Shown here: positions 29,362 to 38,600 of the stretch, piece after piece | Numbering within the stretch: position 1 is the stretch's first letter | Layout of the letters: each line of letters starts with the position of its first letter | DNA from: Aurantiochytrium sp. KH105 | Lineage: Eukaryota > Sar > Bigyra > Thraustochytrida > Thraustochytriidae | DNA length: 64,000 nt | Assembly: GCA_003116975.1 (NCBI GenBank) | Contig: BGKB01000014.1 | Location: forward strand, 328,601-392,600 | Direction of reading: 5' to 3' | Translations under genes and position numbers: made by a program | The notes under the pieces: model-generated | What the model was told of the DNA's origin: nothing | Database searches by the model: none | What the model saw: only the letters and a program-made list of their open reading frames with translations

Positions 29362-32300
29362 CTACCATGGTTTTTTCCAAGTCGTTTCACCAGTCTGTTT
29401 TTGCACGTAATAGGATGCTTGGTCCGCAGCGGAATAGTATTCGTCCCAAAGATCATGGGCTGACTTGAGCGCGTCAGGCTTATCCCAGACAATTTCTTCC
29501 GTGGTTTTGGTGAATGCGTTCCAGCAGTAATAATATGGACGACCTGATTCCTCGTCAAAAGCCTCAAACCATTGGCGATTCGCTTCGTTGTCAAGAGCTT
29601 GCTGCCGCTCGTCTTCTGATAGCTCTAAGGACTTCCCTTGAACGGCGTCAGGAACCAGTTCATCAGGACGCTCGTAGGTCCACTCGCCCGTGACGGAGCT
29701 CACCCAATAAGGTTGATTCGACTCAAAGTCCCAGCACTCGGTGTATTCAAAGCCAAGTTCTTCGACGGGTCGCTCCCACGTTGCTTCCTGGGTATCTCGA
29801 TGAACGTAAAAGGGTCGATTCAGCGCCGGATGCAGATACATTTTCCACAGCGGCTCGTCGGGGTCAGGACCAAGCACTTCAGGCCGGTCCCACGTTGAGA
29901 TGCCCAGATGTACATTTTCGTAGTACTTCGCGCCAGATTCGGAGTCAACATGCACTGACCAGTCGTTCTCGAGTCGACGCTGCTTTTCTTGCTCACGCTC
30001 ATAAAGCATGAACTTGCGTTCATGCATTTCCTCGCGAAGCATGCACCTTCGAGCTTCTCGCTCGGATTCTGCTTCGGCATAAGCACTCGGTTTTTGGAAA
30101 GTTGTCTCGAACGACTCTTTGTGAAAGTAGAAATGCACTTCGTTCCAAGAATCCCAGTGCCTGCTCCAAATGCACTCAAGGCCGTCATCGTCGTCATCGT
30201 CTTCGTTATTGTCGACATATCGGCGATCGCTATCGTCAATTTGCCCGAGGTCCTGGTTGGCCGCGGCCGCCGTTCGGCCAATTCGAACAAGATACGCTGC
30301 GTACGCGCCCTGATTCCTTCGCCAGGCACTCTGAATCTTCAAGGCCGCACGCTCTCGCGCAACGTGAAGGCGATAAGCAGTTTGGATCTTAACTGCGCAG
30401 CGGTAGCGGCCACGACGCTCCGCAATGTTTACTGCAGCGATAAAACCCTTCTTTTCATGAACCGCGACTCGAACTCGATGGCCTCGCTCCGCAGTCTGCA
30501 CGCGTACAGCTGCGGCTCGTTTTTGCTGATACGCTCGTCTCAAAATGAAGCATCGCACGAGCGCTTGGATGCGCGTGGCTGCAGCGTGTTTTTGCCTCAG
30601 GCTAGAGCGGACAAAGTGACCCCGGGCTGAAGCTTGAATGCGTATCGCGGCTCGTCTTTTTGTCAGAAAAGAAGCTTGCATGCGCCAGCGGCGCGCTGCG
30701 GTTTGTATGGAGATAGCTGCTCCTCGCTGCTCGAGAAACCAGCCTCGCTCATCCCATGCGCGAAGGACGCTCTGAATCTTGACAATTGCTTCACGCTGAC
30801 ACCTGTATTGCCTGCGCGCGAGGCGTCCTCGTTGGTGCGCTTGCAGGCGCGTGCACGCATCTCGGTAGCGCAAAAAGGACAGGCGGCACAAGAACCCGCG
30901 CGCAGCTGTCTGAATCTGTATCGCTGCACGTCGGCGATGCGCTGCAAGCTTGCGAGCACGATGGCCTCGAAAGAGAGCTTGGATGACTCTGGCTTTGCGG
31001 CTTCGCTTCACTCGAAGTCTCCAGCGCATGCCTGCCATCATGAGAGCATTCTGGCGACGCGATATTTTGTATTTTTCAGCAAGATCAATGATGCGCACGA
31101 TACGCCGCCGCCACGCGCGTTGTACTCGTACGGCTGCTGCGATGTGATCTCGAGTCCAGTCGACAGCAAAGATGACTCCCACAGAGCTTTGCAGATGGGC
31201 CTTTTCATGATCTCGCAGTACAGAGTGAATCATGCGCATGCAGGCTTTGCAGAATTTGCCCTGGCACGCACGACAGTAGAACCCGCACACTTCATCATTG
31301 CATTCGTCGCACAATGGCATTCCTTGCAGTCGCTCGCGGCGCTCGCGCAAAGCGCTCAGCATGCAATGAGCTGCGTGCACGCGAACAGCGCGCTGTATTA
31401 CCATGGCAGCACACCGTTTCTCTGCATATGATACTCGCGTCTGCACACATCGCACAAAGGTCTGGACGCGAATGGCTCCACCTTTGCGCGCCGTGTACCA
31501 TTTGTGAAACCTCCAAGCACGTTGGATTGAGCGGGCAGCGTTGAAAATGCGTCGCAGCTTAGCGCGGTAGGCTCGTTGGATCCTCCGAGCTGCGAGATCG
31601 CGTTGGCGATTTCGAAGAGCAATTTGAATGGCAAACGCCTTGTAGAAGCGTTGAATCACTCGTGCACAGCGTGTGCGCTCTCTTTGAATAAGAAAGTATG
31701 CAAGCTGCGCGTGTCGAGCACGCCAGCGAGCCTGGATTCGTATGGCACAACGCTCGCGTTTCGCGCGTCGAAGACGATTGGCTGCGTGTCGCGCCTGTCG
31801 TCCTCGCACCATGCCTTGAATTGTGATTGCTGCATCATGGCGTTCTTCTTGCTGGACACGCCGGAAATGGGCGAGGACTTGGCCCCGAAAACCTCGCCAT
31901 CGAGTTTGTACGCGCAGGGCTGCGCGCTCAAGGCGCAAATGAGCTAATCGAGACTTGGCCGCCACAATCCTCATGAACCCGGCAATGCGTCTGGCCGCTC
32001 GATCCTGGCGTCGAGCTAGAGCGGCCTGACGAGCAATCCCAAAGGCAAGGTGATTCTTCCACGCATGTTGGATCATGAAGGCTGAATCCTCAATGTGCCT
32101 TTGCTGTTGCGCAATTTGAAGCCGGTGTCGCGCTTGCCGTTTCCGCACGGCACACTGAATTGTCGTCGCAGCCATCTCACGTTGCCTTTCGTAGTGACAG
32201 TGTGTGACTCTTTGCTTGGCTCTGACTTTTCTTATGAGACAAGCTATGACAGTCTGTGCGCGTGCATCGCGGAGTCTTCTCATGGTCTGACGTACATGAT

Positions 32301-33099
32301 GGCCCCGATATGCGCGTTGAATCTGAATTGCCGCGGCTGTACGTCCTCGCGAGACGAGATCGCATTTGTGTTCGTATATGTTACGGAAGGCGGGCCCGAG
32401 CCGCTGCATTCGCCACGCGCGGAGAATAACACGCACCCGGGCGGTCATGAATTTGCGCTCGTAAATTTCGAGGCGGTTTTGTAGTCTTTTCTCCACGCGA
32501 TCTACTTCGTTGTTACTTTGCAACGCAGTCGGGTCTGCAGCGTAGAAACCAGGGTCGTGGCTTGACTCTTTAAAGAGACCAAGCCTTTCGACAATTGTTA
32601 CTCGTATTTTGCGTTCACCGCGGTCGTAAGCAGCTTGCATACCACGATGGGAGCATCGCGACGTGGCGAAGAGAGTCCAAACCTCTTGGTTGACGTCGTT
32701 GACGCTCCATGTCGAGCCATGATAGACCAATCCTCTGGTCGGCATCTCGACACGGTAGATGCCGGCGCAGAGCGCTGTGGCGGATGACTCAATAATTCGC
32801 GCTTGCTCAATAAGTTCCTGCATTGACAATTGATGTCTTCGCGATGCTATTCGAGGTTCCTTTACGATTGCTCGTTTCGCGAGCGAGGTTCGGGCCATCG
32901 CAAGCTTGTAGTCCGCAGCAAGCGCCTGCGATGAGCGAAAGCGTTTGGCTTCTTGCTTCGAGGGTGAAGCGACTGATGACGGAGCAGCACCGCGCTGATC
33001 ATCGTATCTGGCAGTAAACGACTGGGGCCGGGGTCGTTTCCCTCGTCGCGCACGTTTACTCTTCCCGCTCGGGTTGCCTGCCGCTGCGCGAGGGCCCAT
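29362..33099 (-). CDS. IQ-motif-rich protein with B-box-like zinc finger and C-terminal WW domains
   Basis: The protein has 1245 aa in one exon. A basic N-terminus (SKRARRGKRPRP) and a unique region (1-230) are followed by a long run of IQ motifs (AAIQIQRAYRGH, AALRVQTRWRGFRGQ and others), the usual calmodulin or light-chain sites. The run is interrupted at ~593-635 by a Cys/His cluster (CDECNDEVCGFYCRACQGKFC plus H residues) that reads as a B-box-type zinc finger. IQs resume to ~950. From ~975 there are about six WW-like units with W...Y...W-x-x-P (for example ISTWDRPEVL, ATWERPVEEL, TTWKKPW), which bind Pro-rich partners. Likely a calmodulin-binding cytoskeletal, centriolar or flagellar scaffold; the function is inferred. 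It is head-to-head with the EFCAB9-like gene. No myosin or kinesin motor is present. Confidence 0.86.
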   Translation of the reverse strand: MGPRAAAGNPSGKSKRARRGKRPRPQSFTARYDDQRGAAPSSVASPSKQEAKRFRSSQALAADYKLAMARTSLAKRAIVKEPRIASRRHQLSMQELIEQARIIESSATALCAGIYRVEMPTRGLVYHGSTWSVNDVNQEVWTLFATSRCSHRGMQAAYDRGERKIRVTIVERLGLFKESSHDPGFYAADPTALQSNNEVDRVEKRLQNRLEIYERKFMTARVRVILRAWRMQRLGPAFRNIYEHKCDLVSRGRTAAAIQIQRAYRGHHVRQTMRRLRDARAQTVIACLIRKVRAKQRVTHCHYERQREMAATTIQCAVRKRQARHRLQIAQQQRHIEDSAFMIQHAWKNHLAFGIARQAALARRQDRAARRIAGFMRIVAAKSRLAHLRLERAALRVQTRWRGFRGQVLAHFRRVQQEERHDAAITIQGMVRGRQARHAANRLRRAKRERCAIRIQARWRARHAQLAYFLIQRERTRCARVIQRFYKAFAIQIALRNRQRDLAARRIQRAYRAKLRRIFNAARSIQRAWRFHKWYTARKGGAIRVQTFVRCVQTRVSYAEKRCAAMVIQRAVRVHAAHCMLSALRERRERLQGMPLCDECNDEVCGFYCRACQGKFCKACMRMIHSVLRDHEKAHLQSSVGVIFAVDWTRDHIAAAVRVQRAWRRRIVRIIDLAEKYKISRRQNALMMAGMRWRLRVKRSRKARVIQALFRGHRARKLAAHRRRAAIQIQTAARGFLCRLSFLRYRDACTRLQAHQRGRLARRQYRCQREAIVKIQSVLRAWDERGWFLEQRGAAISIQTAARRWRMQASFLTKRRAAIRIQASARGHFVRSSLRQKHAAATRIQALVRCFILRRAYQQKRAAAVRVQTAERGHRVRVAVHEKKGFIAAVNIAERRGRYRCAVKIQTAYRLHVARERAALKIQSAWRRNQGAYAAYLVRIGRTAAAANQDLGQIDDSDRRYVDNNEDDDDDDGLECIWSRHWDSWNEVHFYFHKESFETTFQKPSAYAEAESEREARRCMLREEMHERKFMLYEREQEKQRRLENDWSVHVDSESGAKYYENVHLGISTWDRPEVLGPDPDEPLWKMYLHPALNRPFYVHRDTQEATWERPVEELGFEYTECWDFESNQPYWVSSVTGEWTYERPDELVPDAVQGKSLELSEDERQQALDNEANRQWFEAFDEESGRPYYYCWNAFTKTTEEIVWDKPDALKSAHDLWDEYYSAADQASYYVQKQTGETTWKKPW

Positions 33100-33711
33100 C
33101 TCGCCCCAAGCAAGCTATGCCGAGTCTGCCGTCGTCGTCGGTAGCGATCCGTAGAGCGGTAAGATCATCCATCGATGGTCATCAGAGCTTACTTAGCACT
33201 GCATATTGAGAAAGACCGTTCTTGACAAGCAGACCATCATTCGACGTGAAAAGAACACGTGACTTGCCTATTCTCAGCTCACTTGAAAGTCATTGACGAA
33301 GTACTTTTTTTTTTCTTCACGAAAGCAGCGCCTCGTGAGACCGCCACTACATAAGTATCTGTAAGTTTGAATTTTCTGCTCCTTGTTTCTTGACTGACTC
33401 GGACTGTGAAGCAAGGCCAGAAGAGCGCTCTCAGGCGCGCAACCCATTTTACATTTTCAACGGACAAGTGAGACGACCTTCCTGGTGACCTCTTTTCTCC
33501 GCTTGATCCTAGCAACAACGGTGACCTCGATGAGAGCAAAGGGACGACGAGGCCGCCGTAAATAGTAACTCTTGGGCCACACGGGCGGGCGCGTCTAGTA
33601 CCTTTGATTTCGTCGTCGCCGTCGCGCAGAGTGTCGCGCGCGGAGTGCGTGAAGAGGGCCAGGCGTCAGCTACGACATTTTTCGAAGAGGAAGGGGAAGA
33701 GGAGGAGTATC
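33100..33711. promoter_or_regulatory. Divergent spacer between the IQ/WW gene and the EFCAB9-like gene
   Basis: About 610 bp between two outward-facing starts. Composition is mixed with a T10-type run near 33306-33315. If the two genes share a flagellar role, this could be a shared promoter, but no specific element was recognised. Confidence 0.4.
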
Positions 33712-34478
33712 ATGTTGGTTCGCAGCGAGCTACTAAAGACGTTGCATTTAGACCCGCGGCAGCTGCTGCTTACCGCGAGGAGTTGTCAGGTCATTGGCGA
33801 GTTCTTTCGAATTCTGGACGTTGCTAGCCAGGTGCGTGCGCGCGAAGCGTTGCAAGAAGAAAAGAAGAGGAGAAGTATGAACTGCGCGAGAGTACAATTT
33901 GCGAAGGGCTAACCTCTTTCTCTTTCTTTCTCTTCTTTTTGTTGGGTACATTTATTCATTTGCACGCCAATTCCAGGGCGAATTGGATGACCTTGCCTTT
34001 ACAACTTTTCTTCAGGAAATATCTGATCTTAGCGAAAAAGAGGCTTACAAGGTGTTTGACATTTTCGATGTCGATGGCAGTGGAACCATTGGGTTTGACG
34101 AGTTCTACCTGATCGTTTGCATCTTAATTGCCATCAAAGTAAGTGTCCGGGCGAGAATCTCGTCATCAACGTCTGGATGCGTGCAGAAACTAACGATCTC
34201 ATTTTACGCAGGACAACCAGCAAAAGCAATTTCTTTGGAATCACTCCCGCACATGCTTTGAACTTATCGACACGGATGGGAGCAACAGCGTCTCAAGAAC
34301 TGAGTTCGAGACTTTTGCATTCATGTTCAATATCAGCAAACGCGCATCAAAGGATATCTTTTCTGACTTTGACAAAGATCGAAGCGAGGAACTTGACTAC
34401 GAGGAGTTTCGAATGTTTACAATGGCCTGTCTCGACAAACAATTCGAAATTGACCAGCGAAATTTTAACAAACACTAA
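33712..34478 (+). CDS. EFCAB9: EFCAB9-like EF-hand protein (CatSper-associated calcium sensor family)
   Basis: Three exons (33712-33831, 33977-34138, 34212-34478), both introns phase 0, encode 182 aa. Three canonical EF-hand loops are visible: D71-E82 (DVDGSGTIGFDE), D114-E125 (DTDGSNSVSRTE) and D148-E159 (DKDRSEELDYEE, with Glu in place of the usual Gly at position 6). Length, loop spacing and the flanking stretches EFFRILDV, EFYLIVCILIA, NHSRTCFELID and FAFMFNI follow vertebrate EFCAB9 as I remember it. EFCAB9 gates the sperm channel CatSper in response to calcium and pH. Neither splicing nor orthology has been tested here. An upstream in-frame Met (33604) would add 36 basic residues and seems less likely. 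Its stop is 77 bp from the convergent neighbour's stop. Confidence 0.85.
33832..33976 (+). other. Intron 1 of the EFCAB9-like gene
   Basis: A 145-nt phase-0 intron with donor CAG|GTGCGT and acceptor TTCCAG|GG preceded by a T/C-rich stretch. Removing it joins the helix ending ILDVASQ to GELDDLAF in one frame. Confidence 0.85.
34139..34211 (+). other. Intron 2 of the EFCAB9-like gene
   Basis: A 73-nt phase-0 intron with donor AAA|GTAAGT and acceptor TTTTACGCAG|GA. Splicing joins the first EF-hand region to the second without breaking the frame. Confidence 0.9.
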
Positions 34479-34555
34479 TCACAGCGCCGTTAACTTCAAC
34501 TTCCCGTTTTACTTTTTTTTTTTTTTTACGCCTACCCGGTATTTGTCAACATTTG

Positions 34556-37500
34556 TCACGCAGTATCCGAAAAGTCAATGTGCCGGTGCGTTTTTTTGGC
34601 TTGTTGCATTTGAGCCTTGAGCTTTGCACATGCTTCCTTGAACTCTCGCTCAACACGCTGCGCCTCAATCCAAGCTGCCCGCAACTGCTGGAATTGCATA
34701 CCAATATCATTCTCGTACTTTGCCGTCTTTTGCTTTTCGGGATTCGCAAGCTTGCCTGATGACCGCGCAAGGCGCGACTGGATTCGGCGTAGGTTGAGAT
34801 TCACGGCCATAGATCTGTTCAATAACGTTGAAATTCGTGAAATCAGCTCCTCTGTCTCGCCAATACGAAACGATCGGCTTCTTTCTACGAATGCACCATT
34901 TTCACGTGCAGTCGAGCTCCCCGCCACAGCCGCTCCCGAAGATGTCGGTGTGCGCGGTGTGCAGTACATTCCATTGTCGGCCTCGCTTTCGTGCTTTCGC
35001 GCAACATGCTCACTCTCGTTAGCGGGCTTGCCTTGGCCTTGTGACTCATCATTCGTCGGGGCCCCCAATCCGGACTGTTGCATGTCTTGTTCCTCGCTAT
35101 TGATTATTTCTTCCTCTTCTGAGCTTTGCGTGGCAAAGGTTCCCATGCGAAGCTGGGAGGCATCGAGATTGTTGTACCCAGCAACCGTCACACTGTGATT
35201 TCGCTGTTCTTTTTGATGTTCTGTGAGATGCTCAATACGCCTTCGTTTCTTTGTATGCTGCTGAAGCATTGGCGTTACAACGAAACCCTCGGCATCTATA
35301 TGCGTTTCCTCTACTTTGACAGATTGAGGTTGCTGCACCGGGTCACTTGCAAAGCAGGACGTCCAGATGGCGTCCTTTTCGTTCTTGTTTGCAAGCTTCA
35401 AAAGAGGTTTTAGACGTCGCGCCAAGGAGTCTGTGAAAATGAGAGCAACTTCAGCGTCATCGACAAAGCTTTTCAGTTCTGCAAGACTTGCGAGAAGCGC
35501 GCTCGCAAGCTGAGGCGGCGCCTGCTCGGGGCCGCGCTCCGAAAGCACCAGGCTTGCGACACACGCAATCGCTACAAAGTGTCGCAGACCTGCACTCGCG
35601 TTTTCACTTTCTTTCCATTGTTGCACGATCATTTCAATGAGGGCTACCACGTTTTCCGAGGGAGGCAGTCCGTTTGTCATTTGGAAGTAGCTCTTAAGGA
35701 GCTGCTCCACTGGAGAGTACGGGATAAACTCATCGACGTTGACTGCGTCATTACGACATGCGGTCTTGGCGGTCTTGGCCGGTAGCAGCGTCATCTTGCC
35801 CTTCTCGAAAGACTTCAGTATTTTGTATAATGTGATCCACAGTTCGCGAGCATGTTTGGCGTCCTGGCGGGGCAATGCATCCAAAAGGCGAGCAACAGCG
35901 TCTTCGGGAGATGCACTACTTTGTAAAATAATATACTGAAAGACGGACGCACGCTCAGATTTGGGTACACTTGACCAAAGCAAAAGAAGGTCCGTATCCA
36001 GGACACAATCGATAACCTTGGACGCGGCCGCCTGCATGAGCTTACTTTCCTGACTTCCATGCGAACATTGCGACGCACAGCGAAAGACAATATGTATCGG
36101 AAACGAATTGCTGATAAAGTCGACGAGCTGCTTGCAATACCAGCTGTGAAGATAATTCTCTCGCGGGAGCAAAAGAAGGCCCACGGCTGCGAAATTGTCT
36201 TTCTGCAGTACTTTGTTGTTGTTCGAAGATGGAGTCTCCGGCGGCGGCGGAAAGCTTCGCATAAGCAAACGCTGAAAGGCAGGAAAGCCAAGCCAAGTGC
36301 AGAGACGCTCCTCGAGAGACTTGTCGGCATTGCGTTGTTTGCGAGTTTGTGACGCAAAGCTTCCACTTTGGAAAGAAATGGCGGCGATGGCTTCCACGCT
36401 GCTCTGCGTTTGCTCACGGAGTGATTGGCTGTTGCAATAAGTTTCGAGCACAGACAACAGATCGTCAGGTTTTGCAGCGAGAACATCGTCAATGCACCCA
36501 TGGCATATGACTGCATTGGGCCACGCAGTGGTGAGAGGAGACGCAGAGGCAACTGACGATGCCAGTTTAAGACCTGTCACACGAACTAACGCTTGAAGCG
36601 TTGCAGTGGCATGCTCACTCGTGCTCTTGGAATTTACCTCGGCCCACAAAGAAGACAAAAATCTCGTCAGGAGCAGTTCGTGGACTTCCTTGCCTCCTTG
36701 CTCTCCGATAGAGTATATCCCGTCCATTCGCTCGACAAATGCAATCAGGCCTTTCGCATGGTCCAGATTTGCTCGCACTTTGATCGTTTCCAGGGATAAA
36801 GGTTCAATGTCTTGTTTTTTCTGAAAAAGTCGAGCTTTTCGCGCTTCACTACAGGCACGTTGGTTCTCGGGAGCAGGCGACAAAAGCATCTTGACAAAAT
36901 TTGTCAGCCAAAGGTGAAAACGTGCGTAGTTTTTTTCGGTCAAAGTCAACAATCCAGGCTGTATGACAATGTCCCAACCTGTTTCATAAAAGCTCTTTTC
37001 CTTGGTCTTGATGTGGACTGGCCCCATGTGCTCGATGTCAAGACAAGCGACGATGTACGCCCATACATGGAAGCTGTCGTCTGACGAGCGTGAGGCGATG
37101 AACAGCCGTTGTACCTGTTCGTGGCGCAAGAGCCTGAGCAGATATGCAGGTTCGGTGCGGAGGCGAGAATACGAAAAACATATCCCCTCTGCGAAGAAGC
37201 CAAGCTCGTGCCAGGACCCAAGACGATTATCGTCAGCAAGGTGTTGAAACGTTCGCACAAGTACGCGTACACCTTTGCTTACAGTCGCGCCATCGGATCC
37301 CCATGGTGAAAATGTCGGCAGATAGAGACCGAGCACGGCGCATGCTCTTGCAACGAGGTTCCAATTGGTTGTTGCGTTTCTAGAATGAGTCGCCTCTCGG
37401 TGTTGACCTCCAAGGCCTACAAGCCAGGCTTCGAGTCGAGACTCTGAGCCTTCGACCCATTTTAGGGAGTCTGCAACCCAAATCTCATCGTCGTCTCGCC

Positions 37501-38221
37501 ACTGCAGGCAGCGCTCGGCAACGTTTTCCAGGAACTCGATCGCTGCGTGACGTATTCGATGTACCGCTTGGCACGAAGTATCCGATTGTGTGCTTGATTC
37601 TTCATGAGGGACACATCGTAAGAGAATTTGCGAGAAGAGTGGACGTTGATTCAACTTGTGTGAAGCCCCGCTCGTGGCTTGCTGCTGCACAAGATTACAC
37701 GTGAGTTCCAGAATACACTCGACGAGGTCAGCATCGACATCGGCCATGGTCAAAATGCTCTCGCAGGTATTGAGCAGGTACGCGGCAATGCGATCCTCCT
37801 CACCAAGCTCTTCCAGAGCGCGATCCTTGCGCAGTGCGTCCAGAACCGCTCGATTTGCACGGATTGCAAAGTCCCGCTGTCGTGGAACACCGAGGCGTTG
37901 CAAGACGGGAAGCTCTACGATGGTTAAAAAGCACTCGCGTCGTTCCTCGTTCGAGCCAGCATCAGCGTCCAGCGTGAGCGCGAGCAGGGCCTCGAGAGCC
38001 TCGACGGCAAGACCTGGGTCGCCTTCGCGTGCGACTTTCCCGAGGCTTTCCCGCCAATCCGCAAAGCGACCGGATCGGCGTTCGGCTGGCGCGGTCCGCA
38101 TCTCCTCGCGGACGTCCGCCAGCGTCTGCGCCGGCCCCAGGTGGGCCTCGGCGGCGTCGAGCACGTCCCATTGGCTCTCCGCAGACGCTGCAGACGCCTC
38201 GCGCGCCATCTCGCGCGCCAT
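34556..38221 (-). CDS. Large helical protein of unknown function with C-terminal coiled coil
   Basis: I do not recognise this family. The start MAREMAREASAASAESQ at 38221 gives 1221 aa; a second in-frame Met lies 12 bp inside. The first ~950 residues are mostly amphipathic helices with few Gly/Pro, consistent with HEAT/armadillo-like repeats. Then come a basic patch (KKRRRIEHL, a candidate NLS), an acidic Glu/Gln region, a Ser/Thr-Pro stretch (TPRTPTSSG), and a final coiled coil (about the last 100 residues, rich in Glu, Lys and Gln). This layout suggests a nuclear scaffold, but there is no catalytic motif. It is head-to-head with the Ulp1-type protease across only 379 bp, so the two may be co-expressed. 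The frame runs on upstream to 38962 through an unresolved base (N), opposite the protease start, and I consider that part non-coding. Confidence 0.72.
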   Translation of the reverse strand: MAREMAREASAASAESQWDVLDAAEAHLGPAQTLADVREEMRTAPAERRSGRFADWRESLGKVAREGDPGLAVEALEALLALTLDADAGSNEERRECFLTIVELPVLQRLGVPRQRDFAIRANRAVLDALRKDRALEELGEEDRIAAYLLNTCESILTMADVDADLVECILELTCNLVQQQATSGASHKLNQRPLFSQILLRCVPHEESSTQSDTSCQAVHRIRHAAIEFLENVAERCLQWRDDDEIWVADSLKWVEGSESRLEAWLVGLGGQHREATHSRNATTNWNLVARACAVLGLYLPTFSPWGSDGATVSKGVRVLVRTFQHLADDNRLGSWHELGFFAEGICFSYSRLRTEPAYLLRLLRHEQVQRLFIASRSSDDSFHVWAYIVACLDIEHMGPVHIKTKEKSFYETGWDIVIQPGLLTLTEKNYARFHLWLTNFVKMLLSPAPENQRACSEARKARLFQKKQDIEPLSLETIKVRANLDHAKGLIAFVERMDGIYSIGEQGGKEVHELLLTRFLSSLWAEVNSKSTSEHATATLQALVRVTGLKLASSVASASPLTTAWPNAVICHGCIDDVLAAKPDDLLSVLETYCNSQSLREQTQSSVEAIAAISFQSGSFASQTRKQRNADKSLEERLCTWLGFPAFQRLLMRSFPPPPETPSSNNNKVLQKDNFAAVGLLLLPRENYLHSWYCKQLVDFISNSFPIHIVFRCASQCSHGSQESKLMQAAASKVIDCVLDTDLLLLWSSVPKSERASVFQYIILQSSASPEDAVARLLDALPRQDAKHARELWITLYKILKSFEKGKMTLLPAKTAKTACRNDAVNVDEFIPYSPVEQLLKSYFQMTNGLPPSENVVALIEMIVQQWKESENASAGLRHFVAIACVASLVLSERGPEQAPPQLASALLASLAELKSFVDDAEVALIFTDSLARRLKPLLKLANKNEKDAIWTSCFASDPVQQPQSVKVEETHIDAEGFVVTPMLQQHTKKRRRIEHLTEHQKEQRNHSVTVAGYNNLDASQLRMGTFATQSSEEEEIINSEEQDMQQSGLGAPTNDESQGQGKPANESEHVARKHESEADNGMYCTPRTPTSSGAAVAGSSTARENGAFVERSRSFRIGETEELISRISTLLNRSMAVNLNLRRIQSRLARSSGKLANPEKQKTAKYENDIGMQFQQLRAAWIEAQRVEREFKEACAKLKAQMQQAKKTHRHIDFSDTA

Positions 38222-38600
38222 CTCGCATCCCCGCCGCGGCCGCCCGGGCGCGGCGGTGACGGGCCCCACCAGCCCGCGCGGCGNCGAGCGCGCGCGGCGG
38301 GCGCGGCGCGCGCGACCGAGGCCAGCCGCGCAGCCGCTTTCGCGCGCGGGCCCGGCGGCGGCGCGGCGCGGTCGGTGGTTACTTCGTTCGCCGGAACGGG
38401 ATCTGCGCCACGGATCTGCGGCCAAGTTCAAAAGTTCTGATGTTCTGCGCGCGAGGCGCGGTCTCGTCGCGCAGCAGAGCCCGAACCGCGGCGGCCGCGG
38501 ACCCCGAGACGCGCCTCGAAGCCGCGCCCCGGGGCGCGCGCGCGGGCGCGCGGGCGGGCGCGCGGGCGGGCGCGCGGGCGGGCGGGCGCGCGGCGGGCGC
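38222..38600. promoter_or_regulatory. Short bidirectional promoter region with unresolved base and GC repeat
   Basis: This 379-bp spacer lies between outward-facing starts and is extremely GC-rich. Position 38284 is N. A (GCGCGCGGGCGG)n-type tract at about 38527-38600 runs right up to the protease ATG. Such composition is hard to sequence, so the exact base count here may be wrong. Confidence 0.5.
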
